Source: Candidatus Omnitrophica bacterium UBA6233
Lineage (GTDB): Bacteria; Omnitrophota; Gorgyraeia; Gygaellales; Profunditerraquicolaceae
Assembly: GCA_002440965.1 (NCBI GenBank)
Contig: DJWJ01000035.1
Coordinates: 1-53,223 of the forward strand
Reading direction: 5' to 3'
Length of the DNA: 53,223 nt
A program made the position numbers and the translations under genes. Below, piece by piece: positions 8,121 through 16,031 of the stretch. A model generated the notes under the pieces. That model saw only the letters and a program-made list of their open reading frames with translations. It did not search any database and had not been told where the DNA came from. The stretch's first letter is position 1; the number at the start of each line of letters is the position of its first letter.

Positions 8121-8378
8121 TTACCTATAAACTTCTCTTCTATGATCAATTCTAATTATACCAATATATTTTTCTGTCTTTGAAAAGGAATATATTACTC
8201 TGTAATCACCAATGCGATATGAATAGCAACCCTTGAATTCTGCCTGCAAAGGTTTACCTATAAGGGGAGCGCTGGCAATATACTCTAATGCTGAAGCAAT
8301 CCTTTCTTTAAGTTTTTTATCTTTGAGTTTTTGGAATTGGCCTGAGGAGATATTCGAGAATCTGACAGGATAGCTCAT
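8121..8378 (-). CDS. RelE/ParE-superfamily toxin
   Basis: The 85-residue protein starts MSYPVRFSN. It has the compact RelE/ParE fold pattern: a helical hairpin (about 10-40), then PLQAEFKGCYSYRIGDYRVIYSF and the closing strand IIRIDHRREVYR. The conserved central Arg-x-Gly-x-Tyr-Arg and the terminal His-Arg-x-x-x-Tyr are the usual RelE-like positions. It is probably an mRNA interferase in the ribosome A site. The ATG at 8378 falls one base after the antitoxin stop (TAAGATG), tighter than the longer upstream frame beginning at 8432. Confidence 0.85.
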   Translation of the reverse strand: MSYPVRFSNISSGQFQKLKDKKLKERIASALEYIASAPLIGKPLQAEFKGCYSYRIGDYRVIYSFSKTEKYIGIIRIDHRREVYR

Positions 8379-8379
8379 C

Positions 8380-8649
8380 TTAATTTCTTTGCAGCCTGCC
8401 AACCACTTCTTTAAAGCCTTTAGTTTTACCAAGATTCAATTCTCTCTTTGCCTTTCTAATTTCTCCTAAAGCTTTTTTATCGGACATTATTTCTAAAGTT
8501 TCGAGCCACCCCCCAAATTCATCAGCATTCATTACTACCGCTGCCGGCTTTCCCTGTTTAGTTATTGTAAATCTTTCGAGCCTTTTGTCAGAGTTTCTAA
8601 TAAGCTCCAAAAAATGCGCCTTTGCTTCGGTAACAGTTAATATAGTCAT
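8380..8649 (-). CDS. Phd/YefM-family antitoxin
   Basis: The 89-residue protein begins MTILTVTEAKAHFLELI and contains FTITKQGKPAAVVMNADEFGGW. That is the Phd/YefM N-terminal DNA-binding and dimerisation pattern. The C-terminal 30 residues are charged and helical and would wrap the toxin. A near-ideal ribosome site (AAGGAGG) and a consensus promoter precede it. The antitoxin-first order and one-base spacing to the toxin fit a type II toxin-antitoxin operon that represses itself. Confidence 0.88.
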   Translation of the reverse strand: MTILTVTEAKAHFLELIRNSDKRLERFTITKQGKPAAVVMNADEFGGWLETLEIMSDKKALGEIRKAKRELNLGKTKGFKEVVGRLQRN

Positions 8650-8688
8650 ACCTTTACCTCCTTAAATATTTCTCTTTTCAACATTTAA

Positions 8689-8717
8689 AGTATAAATCAT
8701 AATTCTAAACTTGTCAA
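8689..8717 (-). promoter_or_regulatory. Near-consensus sigma70 promoter of the toxin-antitoxin pair
   Basis: On the minus strand TTGACA (8717-8712) and TATACT (8694-8689) are separated by exactly 17 nt. This gives a leader of about 30 nt before the antitoxin ATG. The same TTGACA/TATACT combination drives the nucleotidyltransferase cassette at 33072-33099. Confidence 0.8.
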
Positions 8718-8767
8718 GATAAAATGACTATTTTTATGACTATAGGGGATAAATAAAAATATTTCAT

Positions 8768-8808
8768 GACCAGATGGCGGACAGATTTAACGGAAAATGC
8801 CCCCTGCC
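8768..8808. repeat. Partial GGGGACA-family element
   Basis: The block CAGATGGCGGACAG followed by CGGAAAATGCCCCCTGCC matches the right-hand half of the copies at 11622-11679 (CAGATCTGGCGG, then CGGAAAATGTCCCC). The left half is missing or unrecognisable. It occupies the gap between the toxin-antitoxin promoter and the zinc-ribbon gene. Confidence 0.55.
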
Positions 8809-8843
8809 ATTAAGTATGACTAAAAAAGGAATAAAAGAATTAC

Positions 8844-9284
8844 TTAGGCGCGGTCTCGGCTGCGCTTGCGGAAAACCGGTCTTTTCTTGCCGCCGCCAAA
8901 CCCACGGTCTTCTCTGGGGCCATGATCAAATCTGGGCTTAAAAGAACCTCTGCCGGCTTCGCCAGCGCCTTCCTGACGCTTGGAAAAACAATCTTTGCAG
9001 TATACCGGACGGTCTCCGGTGGGCTTAAAGGGGACTTCACATTCAGTATGGCACTCCGCGCAAATAGCTTTAGTAAAACTTCTTTCCCGGAAATTATCCC
9101 TTCCGCCTCTATCGCGGCGAAAAGATCCCGAAGGCCCAGAGGAAGGTTGAGCAATCAAAGCATCAATCTTCTTCTCCAGGAAGGTTAGTTGCTGTTGAAT
9201 TCTGCCAATTGCGGCGGATAAATTATCCGGTTGGGCAATAACTTCAGCTGCGGCGGCTGTTTTGCGTTTTGATGTTTTTTTCAT
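8844..9284 (-). CDS. Small basic CxxC zinc-ribbon protein
   Basis: The 146-residue protein has a Lys/Ala-rich head, a short helix with ten hydrophobic heptad positions (about 23-45), and a Gly/Arg/Asp-rich linker. A zinc ribbon follows at about residues 89-116 (ICAECHTECEVPFKPTGDRPVYCKDCF). The tail has RG/GG and Arg-rich stretches. The CxxC...CxxC ribbon with the PTGDRPVYC core is common in environmental bacterial phyla and often annotated only as a CxxC zinc-ribbon protein. The RG-rich flanks suggest nucleic-acid binding, but that is inference. It has no obvious operon partner. Confidence 0.75.
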   Translation of the reverse strand: MKKTSKRKTAAAAEVIAQPDNLSAAIGRIQQQLTFLEKKIDALIAQPSSGPSGSFRRDRGGRDNFRERSFTKAICAECHTECEVPFKPTGDRPVYCKDCFSKRQEGAGEAGRGSFKPRFDHGPREDRGFGGGKKRPVFRKRSRDRA

Positions 9285-9370
9285 TAGGCTCCCATCGTTT
9301 TACTACGGTTAAGTTACTATATATCGCTTAGCTACTATACACCTTTTCCGGGATAAAGCAACCGGCTTAA

Positions 9371-10783
9371 TCAAACTTCCCCGATTTCAGGAATTATTTC
9401 CGGCGGAACAACCGGTTCCACTATGCGCATGCTTCTCCACTTGCCTTGACGGTAGCGCAAAAGCACAAAACCCGAGAAGGCTAAGAAGAAAAACACTACC
9501 ATTGCCCAGCCGATTTCCGGAGATAGGCGCAGGACGCGCAGGACCAGCGCCAGCACAGCTACCAGCAACCAGTGCAGAATAACCGACATCCGCATAGCCC
9601 AAAGAGTATCCCCTGCCCCGCGCAGAGCGCCAACAAAAATACAGAGCATTGCCTCAACCAAAACATATATGGAAGCCAGGCGCACCATGAAAATGGCCGT
9701 AGGAGCGGCCGAAGCAAATATGGCACTGGCAGCAGCCGGCTGAAACACATTCACCAGCATATCGGGGAACCCGACAAAAAGAATAAAAATAAAAGTTGAA
9801 TAGATGATTCCTAGCTTCAAACCGGACATAGTTGAACGGTGGGCTTTTTCCGGATGCCCGGCGCCCATATGCCTTCCCACCAAGCTGGTTACGCCAATCT
9901 CTATGCCGATGAGCGGGACAAAAGAAACAAAATCCCAGTTAAAAACTATGGTCGCGGCGGTTGCCGTTGCCGGGCCCAAAGAATGAAATATCATTACCAT
10001 GGTATTGAAGGCGATAATATTCAAGAACATCTCAAATCCGGTGGGAGAACCAAAGTATAAAAGTTTTCCGGCCAAGTTCCGGTCAAAACGGAATGAATTT
10101 TCAATATTATATTCCCGGCGGTTATGCGCGCTAAAATAGGCAACCAGCAAAATAAGCAAACCCGCAAAGCTTCCTAGAATAGCGGCGTAGGCCGCGCCCC
10201 GGATTCCCCAAGCAGGAAGGCCCAGTTTGCCAAAGATAAAGATATAACCCAAAACCACATTGACGAGCATGGCGGCAAACGAAGCGACCATAACGATGCG
10301 CGTGCGGCCGATCCCGGAAAAGAAACCGCTCAAGCTCATCCGCATTAGACTGATAATCGAACCATAAAGCAGAATATTGAAATAAGTAATCTGCGGGCCA
10401 AGCTGTTCTTTTTCCACGCCGATAAAAGAAAACAGCCAATATACTGCCGGCCGGGAAATGAGTATAAGCGGATACGCGCAACAGGAAAAAATTAACGCCT
10501 GCGTCAAGACTACGCTGCAGTCCCGTTTTCTCTTAGCGCCCAGGTGTTGAGCCACTAACGCAGTGGTAAAACCGGCCAAACCGGCAAAAAAGGACATCAG
10601 CATAAAAGAAGCCAAGCCTCCTGCCATAACCGCATTCATCAATTCAGGATTCAGGCGCGCCAGGAAGAGCCGATCGGTAAAAACCATCACCACATCGCAA
10701 GCATAGGAAATAACCATCGGCAGAGAAATAGCCAAAACTTCGGCCATCCCTCCTTCTTTTAAATGCAGTTTTATAGCGGGCAT
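9371..10783 (-). CDS. MATE family exporter
   Basis: The 470-residue protein has twelve predicted membrane helices in two similar halves. The first is SLPMVISYACDVVMVFTDRLFLARLNPE, where the DxxFL-type motif after helix 1 is typical of MATE proteins. The family exports drugs or metabolites in exchange for Na+ or H+. The ATG at 10783 has AGGGGC in front of it. The alternative at 10798 would use TTG, so I reject it. The gene lies 47 nt downstream of an unknown 239-residue protein and is probably cotranscribed with it. Confidence 0.88.
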   Translation of the reverse strand: MPAIKLHLKEGGMAEVLAISLPMVISYACDVVMVFTDRLFLARLNPELMNAVMAGGLASFMLMSFFAGLAGFTTALVAQHLGAKRKRDCSVVLTQALIFSCCAYPLILISRPAVYWLFSFIGVEKEQLGPQITYFNILLYGSIISLMRMSLSGFFSGIGRTRIVMVASFAAMLVNVVLGYIFIFGKLGLPAWGIRGAAYAAILGSFAGLLILLVAYFSAHNRREYNIENSFRFDRNLAGKLLYFGSPTGFEMFLNIIAFNTMVMIFHSLGPATATAATIVFNWDFVSFVPLIGIEIGVTSLVGRHMGAGHPEKAHRSTMSGLKLGIIYSTFIFILFVGFPDMLVNVFQPAAASAIFASAAPTAIFMVRLASIYVLVEAMLCIFVGALRGAGDTLWAMRMSVILHWLLVAVLALVLRVLRLSPEIGWAMVVFFFLAFSGFVLLRYRQGKWRSMRIVEPVVPPEIIPEIGEV

Positions 10784-10829
10784 TAACGGCCCCTGCAATC
10801 TGGTTTAATATTAAACATAGGGTATTCCT

Positions 10830-11546
10830 CTAATTTTCCAAATTTGAACCGGAAAGAAGCTCTCTGGCGCCATTCTTGTCCTGGATATAGACTTCGGGGA
10901 TAAATTCCACGGAATTGGGAATAAGATCGTCCATAACCTTTTTAATCCGCATCTGCTGAGTGGAATTCTGCAAATCAAAAACAGGATTTTGGCTTAGGTC
11001 GTTTAACAAAAGGATAACCGGATCGTGCGGAAAGATAAAATCCTTTAAGAGCTGTTTGATAAGCAAGTCCAGATAATCCGGTTTGTCTTTGAATACATTG
11101 ACCGCGGTTTTAAAAGCAATCTTTCCCCAGTCGTAAGCCACGGTTTTATGCAGCAGGACGTAAGCAGAAGAATATTTAATCATCCGGATTTGGCCGGGGG
11201 ATAATTTGACTGCCGTATTCATAATGAGAGAGGTTAGCTCCGCGTGCTTAAAGGTTTTGATTTCTTTGTGAATGTCGATAGTCAGGAGGTCAAAGATAAA
11301 AATTCCGCGCACGCCGCTTGCGGCGTTGATTGTGCTGCGCTTTAAAAAATCTTCTACCGCATCCCAAAGGATTTTCTCATCGTTGCGGATAAAGTTTAAG
11401 GCTAAAAGAACGCAAGCCTGGCCTTCACGGACTGCCTGGTATTGGCGAACCTTATCTTCGTTATGCCCGACATAGGAGATTTCGTCAAAAAGCGGCATAT
11501 GCTGGAAGAGGTTGGAATTTTGAAAGCCGAAGTCGATGAGATTCAT
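10830..11546 (-). CDS. Hypothetical protein, helix-rich
   Basis: I do not recognise this 238-residue protein (from MNLIDFGFQ). It has no signal peptide or membrane helix and appears mainly alpha-helical. An acidic N-terminus is followed by repeated amphipathic helices around AVEDFLKRST, LIMNTAVKL and LLIKQLLKDF. The C-terminal segment (ELLSGSNLEN) is polar. The ATG at 11546 is preferred because the longer GTG start at 11567 lies inside a palindromic repeat, though neither has a clear ribosome site. It precedes the MATE gene in the same direction. Confidence 0.6.
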   Translation of the reverse strand: MNLIDFGFQNSNLFQHMPLFDEISYVGHNEDKVRQYQAVREGQACVLLALNFIRNDEKILWDAVEDFLKRSTINAASGVRGIFIFDLLTIDIHKEIKTFKHAELTSLIMNTAVKLSPGQIRMIKYSSAYVLLHKTVAYDWGKIAFKTAVNVFKDKPDYLDLLIKQLLKDFIFPHDPVILLLNDLSQNPVFDLQNSTQQMRIKKVMDDLIPNSVEFIPEVYIQDKNGARELLSGSNLEN

Positions 11547-11557
11547 AATATTTAAAC

Positions 11558-11746
11558 CAGGGGACACTTTCCTGCAGTTTCGGAATTATTCCGGCGGAAA
11601 ATGTCCCCTAGCGTATAATTGTAGGGGCACTTTCATTTTTTTTAGAGCTTTGAACAGATCTGGCGGAAAATGTCCCCTAGTGTGGGACCATGAGGGGGCA
11701 CTTTCCTCTCTGGCCTACGCAGATAGACTACTACGGAAAATGACCT
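11558..11746. repeat. Triple tandem array of GGGGACA palindromic elements
   Basis: Three related elements lie head to tail: 11558-11610, 11622-11679 and 11692-11746. Each opens with (A)GGGG(A)CACTTTC and closes with CGGAAAATGTCCCCT or a variant, so each is a long imperfect hairpin with a variable 25-35-nt middle. The third copy is the most diverged and overlaps the last ten codons of the dus gene. The spacing is near regular (about 65 nt), but the units are palindromic and unlike CRISPR repeats. Confidence 0.8.
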
Positions 11747-12704
11747 CTTCTGATATCCTGTTAATTATCTCTTCCATATCAAGACGCGTCTTGGCCCGGG
11801 AAGATTTCTCTCTTAAAGGGCGGGTGTTGCGAAAACCTTTGGTATACCAAGCGAAGAACTTGCGGAACAAAACCACCCCGTTTCGCTCTCCATAAAAAAC
11901 TATGGAAGCATCCAAATGTTCCCGCATTATCTTAACCACTTTTGGTTTTGCGGGTTTCAGGATGACTTTACCGGTTTTTAAGAATTCTTTTATTTCCTGG
12001 AATATCCACGGGTTGCCAAATGAACCACGGGCAATCACCAGGCCGTCGCAATTGGTTTCGCTAAGCATTTTTTGGGCCAGTTGCGCCGAGAAAACGTCGC
12101 CGCTGGCGATAACCGGGATATTTAAGGCTTGCTTTACTTTCCTGATTGCCGCATAATCTACGCTTCCGCCATATTCCTGCGCCTTGGTCCTGCCGTGGAT
12201 GAATAACGCGCTTACTCCGGCATCCTGGGCGTAAAGCGCTACTTCTTTGGCGTTAAGGCTATCTTTATCCCAGCCCGAACGGATTTTTACGGTTACCGGA
12301 ATTTGAGAATTCTTCACTACTAACTTAAGCAACTTATGCAGCTTCTTGGGGTCTTTGAGTAAAGCTGAGCCTTCGCCGCGGCGGACAACTTTTTTGGCGG
12401 GACAGGCGGCATTAAAATCAAATAAGTCAAACTTATATTTTTTCAGCACATCTAAGGCCTTAAGAATAAATTTTTCTTCACACCCCAAAATTTGCACACC
12501 TAAAGGCTTATCCTTTAGATGTGAACTAAGCATATCCTGCGTGCGCTTGCTTTTATGGCTGATGGAGCGGGCGTTAATCATTTCGACAAAAGCCAGTTCT
12601 GCGCCGAACTTGCGGTTAAGCAGGCGAAAAGGCAGGTCGCTGACGCCGGCCATCGGGGCGAGGATTAAATTTGACTTTAGATTGAGACCGCCTATTCTTA
12701 ACAT
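11715..12704 (-). CDS. dus: tRNA-dihydrouridine synthase
   Basis: The 329-residue protein is a TIM-barrel FMN enzyme. It has the opening LAPMAGVSDLPFR, the active-site segment FDFNAACPAKKVVRRGEGSALL (catalytic Cys in ACPAKKV), VKIRSGWD and the phosphate-binding region near VIASGDVFS. It reduces uridines in tRNA D-loops. The C-terminal helical domain carries the family pattern RKFFAWYTKGFRNT. Its final ~10 residues (from about VIFRSSLSA) are encoded by a palindromic repeat, so the original stop was probably displaced. Subtype (DusB against others) is not certain from sequence alone. Confidence 0.92.
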   Translation of the reverse strand: MLRIGGLNLKSNLILAPMAGVSDLPFRLLNRKFGAELAFVEMINARSISHKSKRTQDMLSSHLKDKPLGVQILGCEEKFILKALDVLKKYKFDLFDFNAACPAKKVVRRGEGSALLKDPKKLHKLLKLVVKNSQIPVTVKIRSGWDKDSLNAKEVALYAQDAGVSALFIHGRTKAQEYGGSVDYAAIRKVKQALNIPVIASGDVFSAQLAQKMLSETNCDGLVIARGSFGNPWIFQEIKEFLKTGKVILKPAKPKVVKIMREHLDASIVFYGERNGVVLFRKFFAWYTKGFRNTRPLREKSSRAKTRLDMEEIINRISEEVIFRSSLSA

Positions 12705-12728
12705 ATATAATATTTATTTATTACAAAA

Positions 12729-12795
12729 ATCCCAATATCCAAGCCCCAATGACGAATTTGGAATTTCATTCGGATTTGGGATTTGGATATTGATC
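12729..12795. repeat. AT-rich intergenic palindrome (CCAATATCC type)
   Basis: The gap between pgi and dus holds an imperfect inverted repeat, CAATATCCAAGCCCC on the left and GGATTTGGATATTG on the right. The centre AATTTGGAATTTC sits between them. The same design, with words such as AATATCCAAGCCCC and ATGACGAAT, recurs at 47232-47345. Confidence 0.65.
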
Positions 12796-12804
12796 TTTTT
12801 CTAA

Positions 12805-14277
12805 TCAAATAATATACTTGGGGTTTTTAATAAGAGGATTATTCTTAATTTCGTTGGCTATCTCCTGAGAGACGCCGGGCTTGCCTAATTTATAATACAT
12901 ATAATTCTTATACCCCTCTACTCCGGGCTGGTCAAAGGCGTTGACATTCAGCAGTTCGCCTTCAAAGGCCGTGGCCACTTCAAAGAAAAATAAAAGCGCG
13001 CCCCAGTTATAGCCGGAAACTTCCGGCAGGATAATCGTGCAGTTCGGGCGGTTCTCCCTGGCCAGCGCCCATTCAGTGGCTTCTTCGGCCAGCGTAATCA
13101 AGGCGGAAAAACTTTTGCCTGACAATAGACCGCCTTTACCCGAAACTTTAATCTCGTTTTTAAATTTATCCACCCGGATAAAAGTTATAACCTTATTATT
13201 TTCGCCTTCCACATTGTTCTGCTGGACCGAATGCAGGTCGCCGGTGCCGCGGCAGGGAATCGGTGTCCTGCCGACGCAGACCACGGCGTTCTTGTCCTGA
13301 ATCCACGTTTCAACGCCGTCAGCCGAAACTTCGACTTTGCGGGCGTATTTTTTGCCCAAGCTCTCGGCCAATAATTGCACATACCAGTCCGCGGTTGATT
13401 TTAAAGTTTCCGAGAAAGGCATTACTACGGCTAAAGATTTATTTCTTTTCTTATAAAGAATGTAGTGCAATAACGCATACATATAAGCGGGGTTTTGACT
13501 GTAATCGCCAAGGCTGCATTGAGCAGCCATATCTTTGGCGCCGGCTAGAACTTCTTTCAGGCTAACGCCCAAAATAGCCAGATGCAAAAGGCCCATATTC
13601 AATTCCGAGAATCTGCCGCCCACTCCTTCTAATAAAGGCAGGCTGCGAAAACTTAAAGCGTCGTTTTGCTGTTCCGCGGCAACTATTTTACGCAAGGACC
13701 CGCCCGCGGGATCGGTGATGGCGATAATCTGGCGGCCGTATTTTTTGCCGACTGTTTTTTTAAGCCACTGCTGGACCGCCATAAAGGCGGCTTTGGTTTC
13801 GGTAGTTTCGCCGGATTTGGAGATGACCACAACGAAGGTTTTTTTGGGATTGAGGTTTTTCAAAAGGACGCTTAGGGTGTCGGGGTCGAGGTTGTTTCCT
13901 TCGAAATAAATCCGCGGCCTCCCCTTCCTTGCTTGGGAAAACTCGTTGAAGTAGGCCGGAGCAAGCGCGTCCTGCGCCGCTTTTAAACCAAGATAAGAGC
14001 CGCCAATACCCAAAGAAATCACGTTGTCGAATTTTGCGGCGATTTCTTTGCCTAAATCCTGAATTTCTTTGATCGTTTTTCCATCCTGATAAGGCAAAAC
14101 AGCCCATTCCAAATTCAGCTTTATCCTGTTGGCGGGATTCGCCAGAATTTTGTTTAAGTGTTCGTGGGCTTTAAGGGCGCCACCGGAAAACTCAAGGATG
14201 TCTTTTTCCTCAACGCCATGGGCGCTGCCGACATTTGCGCTAAACATATTGTTAAAATCGAATTTGATGCCTTTCAT
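12805..14277 (-). CDS. pgi: Glucose-6-phosphate isomerase
   Basis: The 490-residue protein interconverts glucose 6-phosphate and fructose 6-phosphate. SIS-domain signatures are clear: SLGIGGSYLGLKAA, the phosphate-binding VVISKSGETTET, GVGGRFSELNMG and the later LLFFFEVATAFEGELLNVNAFDQPGVEGYK. The NAFDQPGVE motif includes the catalytic Lys region at YKNYMYYK. A ribosome site AAGAAGGG precedes the ATG. It follows a 111-residue unknown protein by 12 nt, and both share the promoter at 14646-14674. Together with pfkA and fba further on, this covers upper glycolysis. Confidence 0.95.
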   Translation of the reverse strand: MKGIKFDFNNMFSANVGSAHGVEEKDILEFSGGALKAHEHLNKILANPANRIKLNLEWAVLPYQDGKTIKEIQDLGKEIAAKFDNVISLGIGGSYLGLKAAQDALAPAYFNEFSQARKGRPRIYFEGNNLDPDTLSVLLKNLNPKKTFVVVISKSGETTETKAAFMAVQQWLKKTVGKKYGRQIIAITDPAGGSLRKIVAAEQQNDALSFRSLPLLEGVGGRFSELNMGLLHLAILGVSLKEVLAGAKDMAAQCSLGDYSQNPAYMYALLHYILYKKRNKSLAVVMPFSETLKSTADWYVQLLAESLGKKYARKVEVSADGVETWIQDKNAVVCVGRTPIPCRGTGDLHSVQQNNVEGENNKVITFIRVDKFKNEIKVSGKGGLLSGKSFSALITLAEEATEWALARENRPNCTIILPEVSGYNWGALLFFFEVATAFEGELLNVNAFDQPGVEGYKNYMYYKLGKPGVSQEIANEIKNNPLIKNPKYII

Positions 14278-14289
14278 AGTTATCCCTTC

Positions 14290-14625
14290 TTAAATTGAGG
14301 AGATGTGACAGGCCATTTTGACGGTTACGCGCTTACCATCCTGCCAGGGCCAAAGCATAGCGAAGATGGATTCATTTTTTTCATTTTTAAAATAAAGGGC
14401 CTGGCCGGGCATAATCCCGCCGAAATCATTTATTTTTTCCTGTAAATCCGCAGGTAAATCGCTGGTGGATGAAGACGCGGGCTCGCCGAAGAAGCTCTTG
14501 AATCTGGCGATAAGTTTAGGCAGTTCTTCCGTAGTGATGACCGCTTCGAAATAATCGCTCCTGTCGGTGCGCAGGGTTTCAAAGTTTATATCGCTTAATC
14601 CGTCCCGAATTTTACAGAATTCCAT
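14290..14625 (-). CDS. Hypothetical 111-residue cytosolic protein
   Basis: I do not recognise this protein. It is soluble and acidic, with a short N-terminal alpha/beta segment (YFEAVITTEELPKLIARFKSFFG), a flexible Ser-rich middle (ASSSTSD) and a C-terminal beta-rich part (QALYFKNEKNESIFAMLWPWQDGKRVTVKMA). It reads like a small mixed-fold protein. It has its own good ribosome site (AGGAAGGG) and promoter and precedes pgi by 12 nt, so a role tied to sugar metabolism is possible but unproven. Confidence 0.6.
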   Translation of the reverse strand: MEFCKIRDGLSDINFETLRTDRSDYFEAVITTEELPKLIARFKSFFGEPASSSTSDLPADLQEKINDFGGIMPGQALYFKNEKNESIFAMLWPWQDGKRVTVKMACHISSI

Positions 14626-14645
14626 TTGCCCTTCCTCTCTCCTGA

Positions 14646-14674
14646 ATTATACCAAATAATCGTTCGAATAACAA
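14646..14674 (-). promoter_or_regulatory. Sigma70 promoter for the unknown gene and pgi
   Basis: On the minus strand a perfect TATAAT (14651-14646) lies 17 nt after TTGTTA (14674-14669). The predicted start is about 15 nt upstream of the ATG at 14625. Confidence 0.7.
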
Positions 14675-14676
14675 TT

Positions 14677-16020
14677 TTAATGATCCAAGATTTTAAGCTT
14701 ACGAAAACCCGCGGAATCCAGCGGCAAAAAGGTTTTATCCGTAACCACGCAGGTCAGGATAAAATCCGGATTCCCCAGGAGCTTAAGCGGCACCTTCAGG
14801 ATAAAATAACTGCCCCGCAACAAAGCAGTAGTTCCTGCGGGCTCCAGCGTTTTTTTCAGGGCCAGCTCTTCGACTGTTACCTTGTCTTTTTTGGTGCGCA
14901 CGCGGATGTTGGGCATTTTGCTGTAAGGAACGCCGTCGTTATACCCGAAGAAATAGAACCGGAAAAACAACCTGTCTTTTACTTCCGGCGGCTTTCTTAC
15001 CCTTACCCACAAGCTGTCATCCGCTACGGCGTAGCTAACCCGCTTATCGCTGTTGAATAACTCCGCGGTTTTCGTCACACCCGAATCCTGCCTCTTTAAG
15101 CTGATAACCGGATAATCCCCGAAAAGCTCATTGCCGCGCACAAAAGCCAACAGGTAAAACGCGCTTACACAAGTCTGGCTGCGGTAGCAAAGCATGGCTT
15201 TGTATTTATTCTCTATCTCTTCTTTTGTCAGCTTAAAGCTGAACCAGTTAATCAATCCGTCGGGGAAGTCTTTTTCCGAAGGGATAAGCTCTAAATCCGG
15301 ATGGTAATGCCGGGGAGAAGGCCAACCTGGAGTGTGTACAAAATATGCGTAGACTTTCGGCTCAGGAAACTCTTTCTTTAAATCCTGCAGGGCAATTTGC
15401 AGGAAACAATAATATGCCCAGTGGTCGCCGTTGACATCGGCCGGATGCGAAACGAAAATCTTATTGGGCTTATACTCAAGGAGCGCTCTTTTTAAGTCGG
15501 ACAGGATATTTTCGGACTTATAGGGCGCGCCGAAAGAAGGCGCTTCTTTATAGGGCACGTAAGACTGACGGGTAAGAATATCCTTAAAGGGCGCGTTCTT
15601 CTCCCAGGAAGAAAAAAACATAGTGTCGGTGCCGTAATCGGGATACCCCAGAAAAATGAGGTTGCGTTCATCCACGCCCAGCATCTTCATCGCCTTTTTG
15701 GCTTCTTCTTCCCGGACCTTGCCCATAGCGATAAATTCGGAGTTGCGTAAAACCAGCCATTTTTTGTAGACAATGAAAGCGAATTCGTTGTGGTCGCCGT
15801 TAGTCAGGTAGGCAATCTTGACTTGAGCTCCGGATTTAACCGCCCGCTGGATTACGCCGCCGCAGCCGATGTCTTCGTCGTCAGGATGCGGCGCCAGGAT
15901 CAAAACTCGGTCAGCTTGGCTAAACGGCTCGATAGAAGGAAATTCCCCGCCCTGCGCCGCAGCGGTAAATAATAAAGTAACGAACAAAAAAACAGCCGCA
16001 AGAAAATTCTTTTTTTGCAT
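14677..16020 (-). CDS. Secreted PIG-L/LmbE deacetylase
   Basis: The 447-residue protein starts with a signal peptide (about 1-24, cut near AAAQG). A PIG-L domain follows, with the zinc-binding ILAPHPDDEDIGCGG motif and the third ligand in VSHPADVNGDHW. Family members remove N-acetyl groups from GlcNAc-containing molecules. The last ~120 residues are a beta-rich extension, with VWVRVRKPPEV and later strands, probably a separate carbohydrate-binding-like module. It is the last gene of a four-gene secreted or metabolic run (17775 to 14677). The substrate, probably an extracellular or envelope sugar, cannot be read from sequence. Confidence 0.88.
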   Translation of the reverse strand: MQKKNFLAAVFLFVTLLFTAAAQGGEFPSIEPFSQADRVLILAPHPDDEDIGCGGVIQRAVKSGAQVKIAYLTNGDHNEFAFIVYKKWLVLRNSEFIAMGKVREEEAKKAMKMLGVDERNLIFLGYPDYGTDTMFFSSWEKNAPFKDILTRQSYVPYKEAPSFGAPYKSENILSDLKRALLEYKPNKIFVSHPADVNGDHWAYYCFLQIALQDLKKEFPEPKVYAYFVHTPGWPSPRHYHPDLELIPSEKDFPDGLINWFSFKLTKEEIENKYKAMLCYRSQTCVSAFYLLAFVRGNELFGDYPVISLKRQDSGVTKTAELFNSDKRVSYAVADDSLWVRVRKPPEVKDRLFFRFYFFGYNDGVPYSKMPNIRVRTKKDKVTVEELALKKTLEPAGTTALLRGSYFILKVPLKLLGNPDFILTCVVTDKTFLPLDSAGFRKLKILDH

Positions 16021-16031
16021 CTGCCCCTTCC

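Noticed and set aside
10131..10481. Second minus-strand frame inside the MATE gene
   Set aside because: It is an alternative frame of a gene with twelve clear membrane helices. It has no start signals and no family pattern.
11558..11746. CRISPR array
   Set aside because: The three units are palindromic elements of unequal length with matching outer ends and no unique spacers of constant size, and no cas gene is present. They fit REP-like elements.
13263..13565. Plus-strand frame over pgi
   Set aside because: Antisense to the strongly conserved glucose-6-phosphate isomerase, with no ribosome site.
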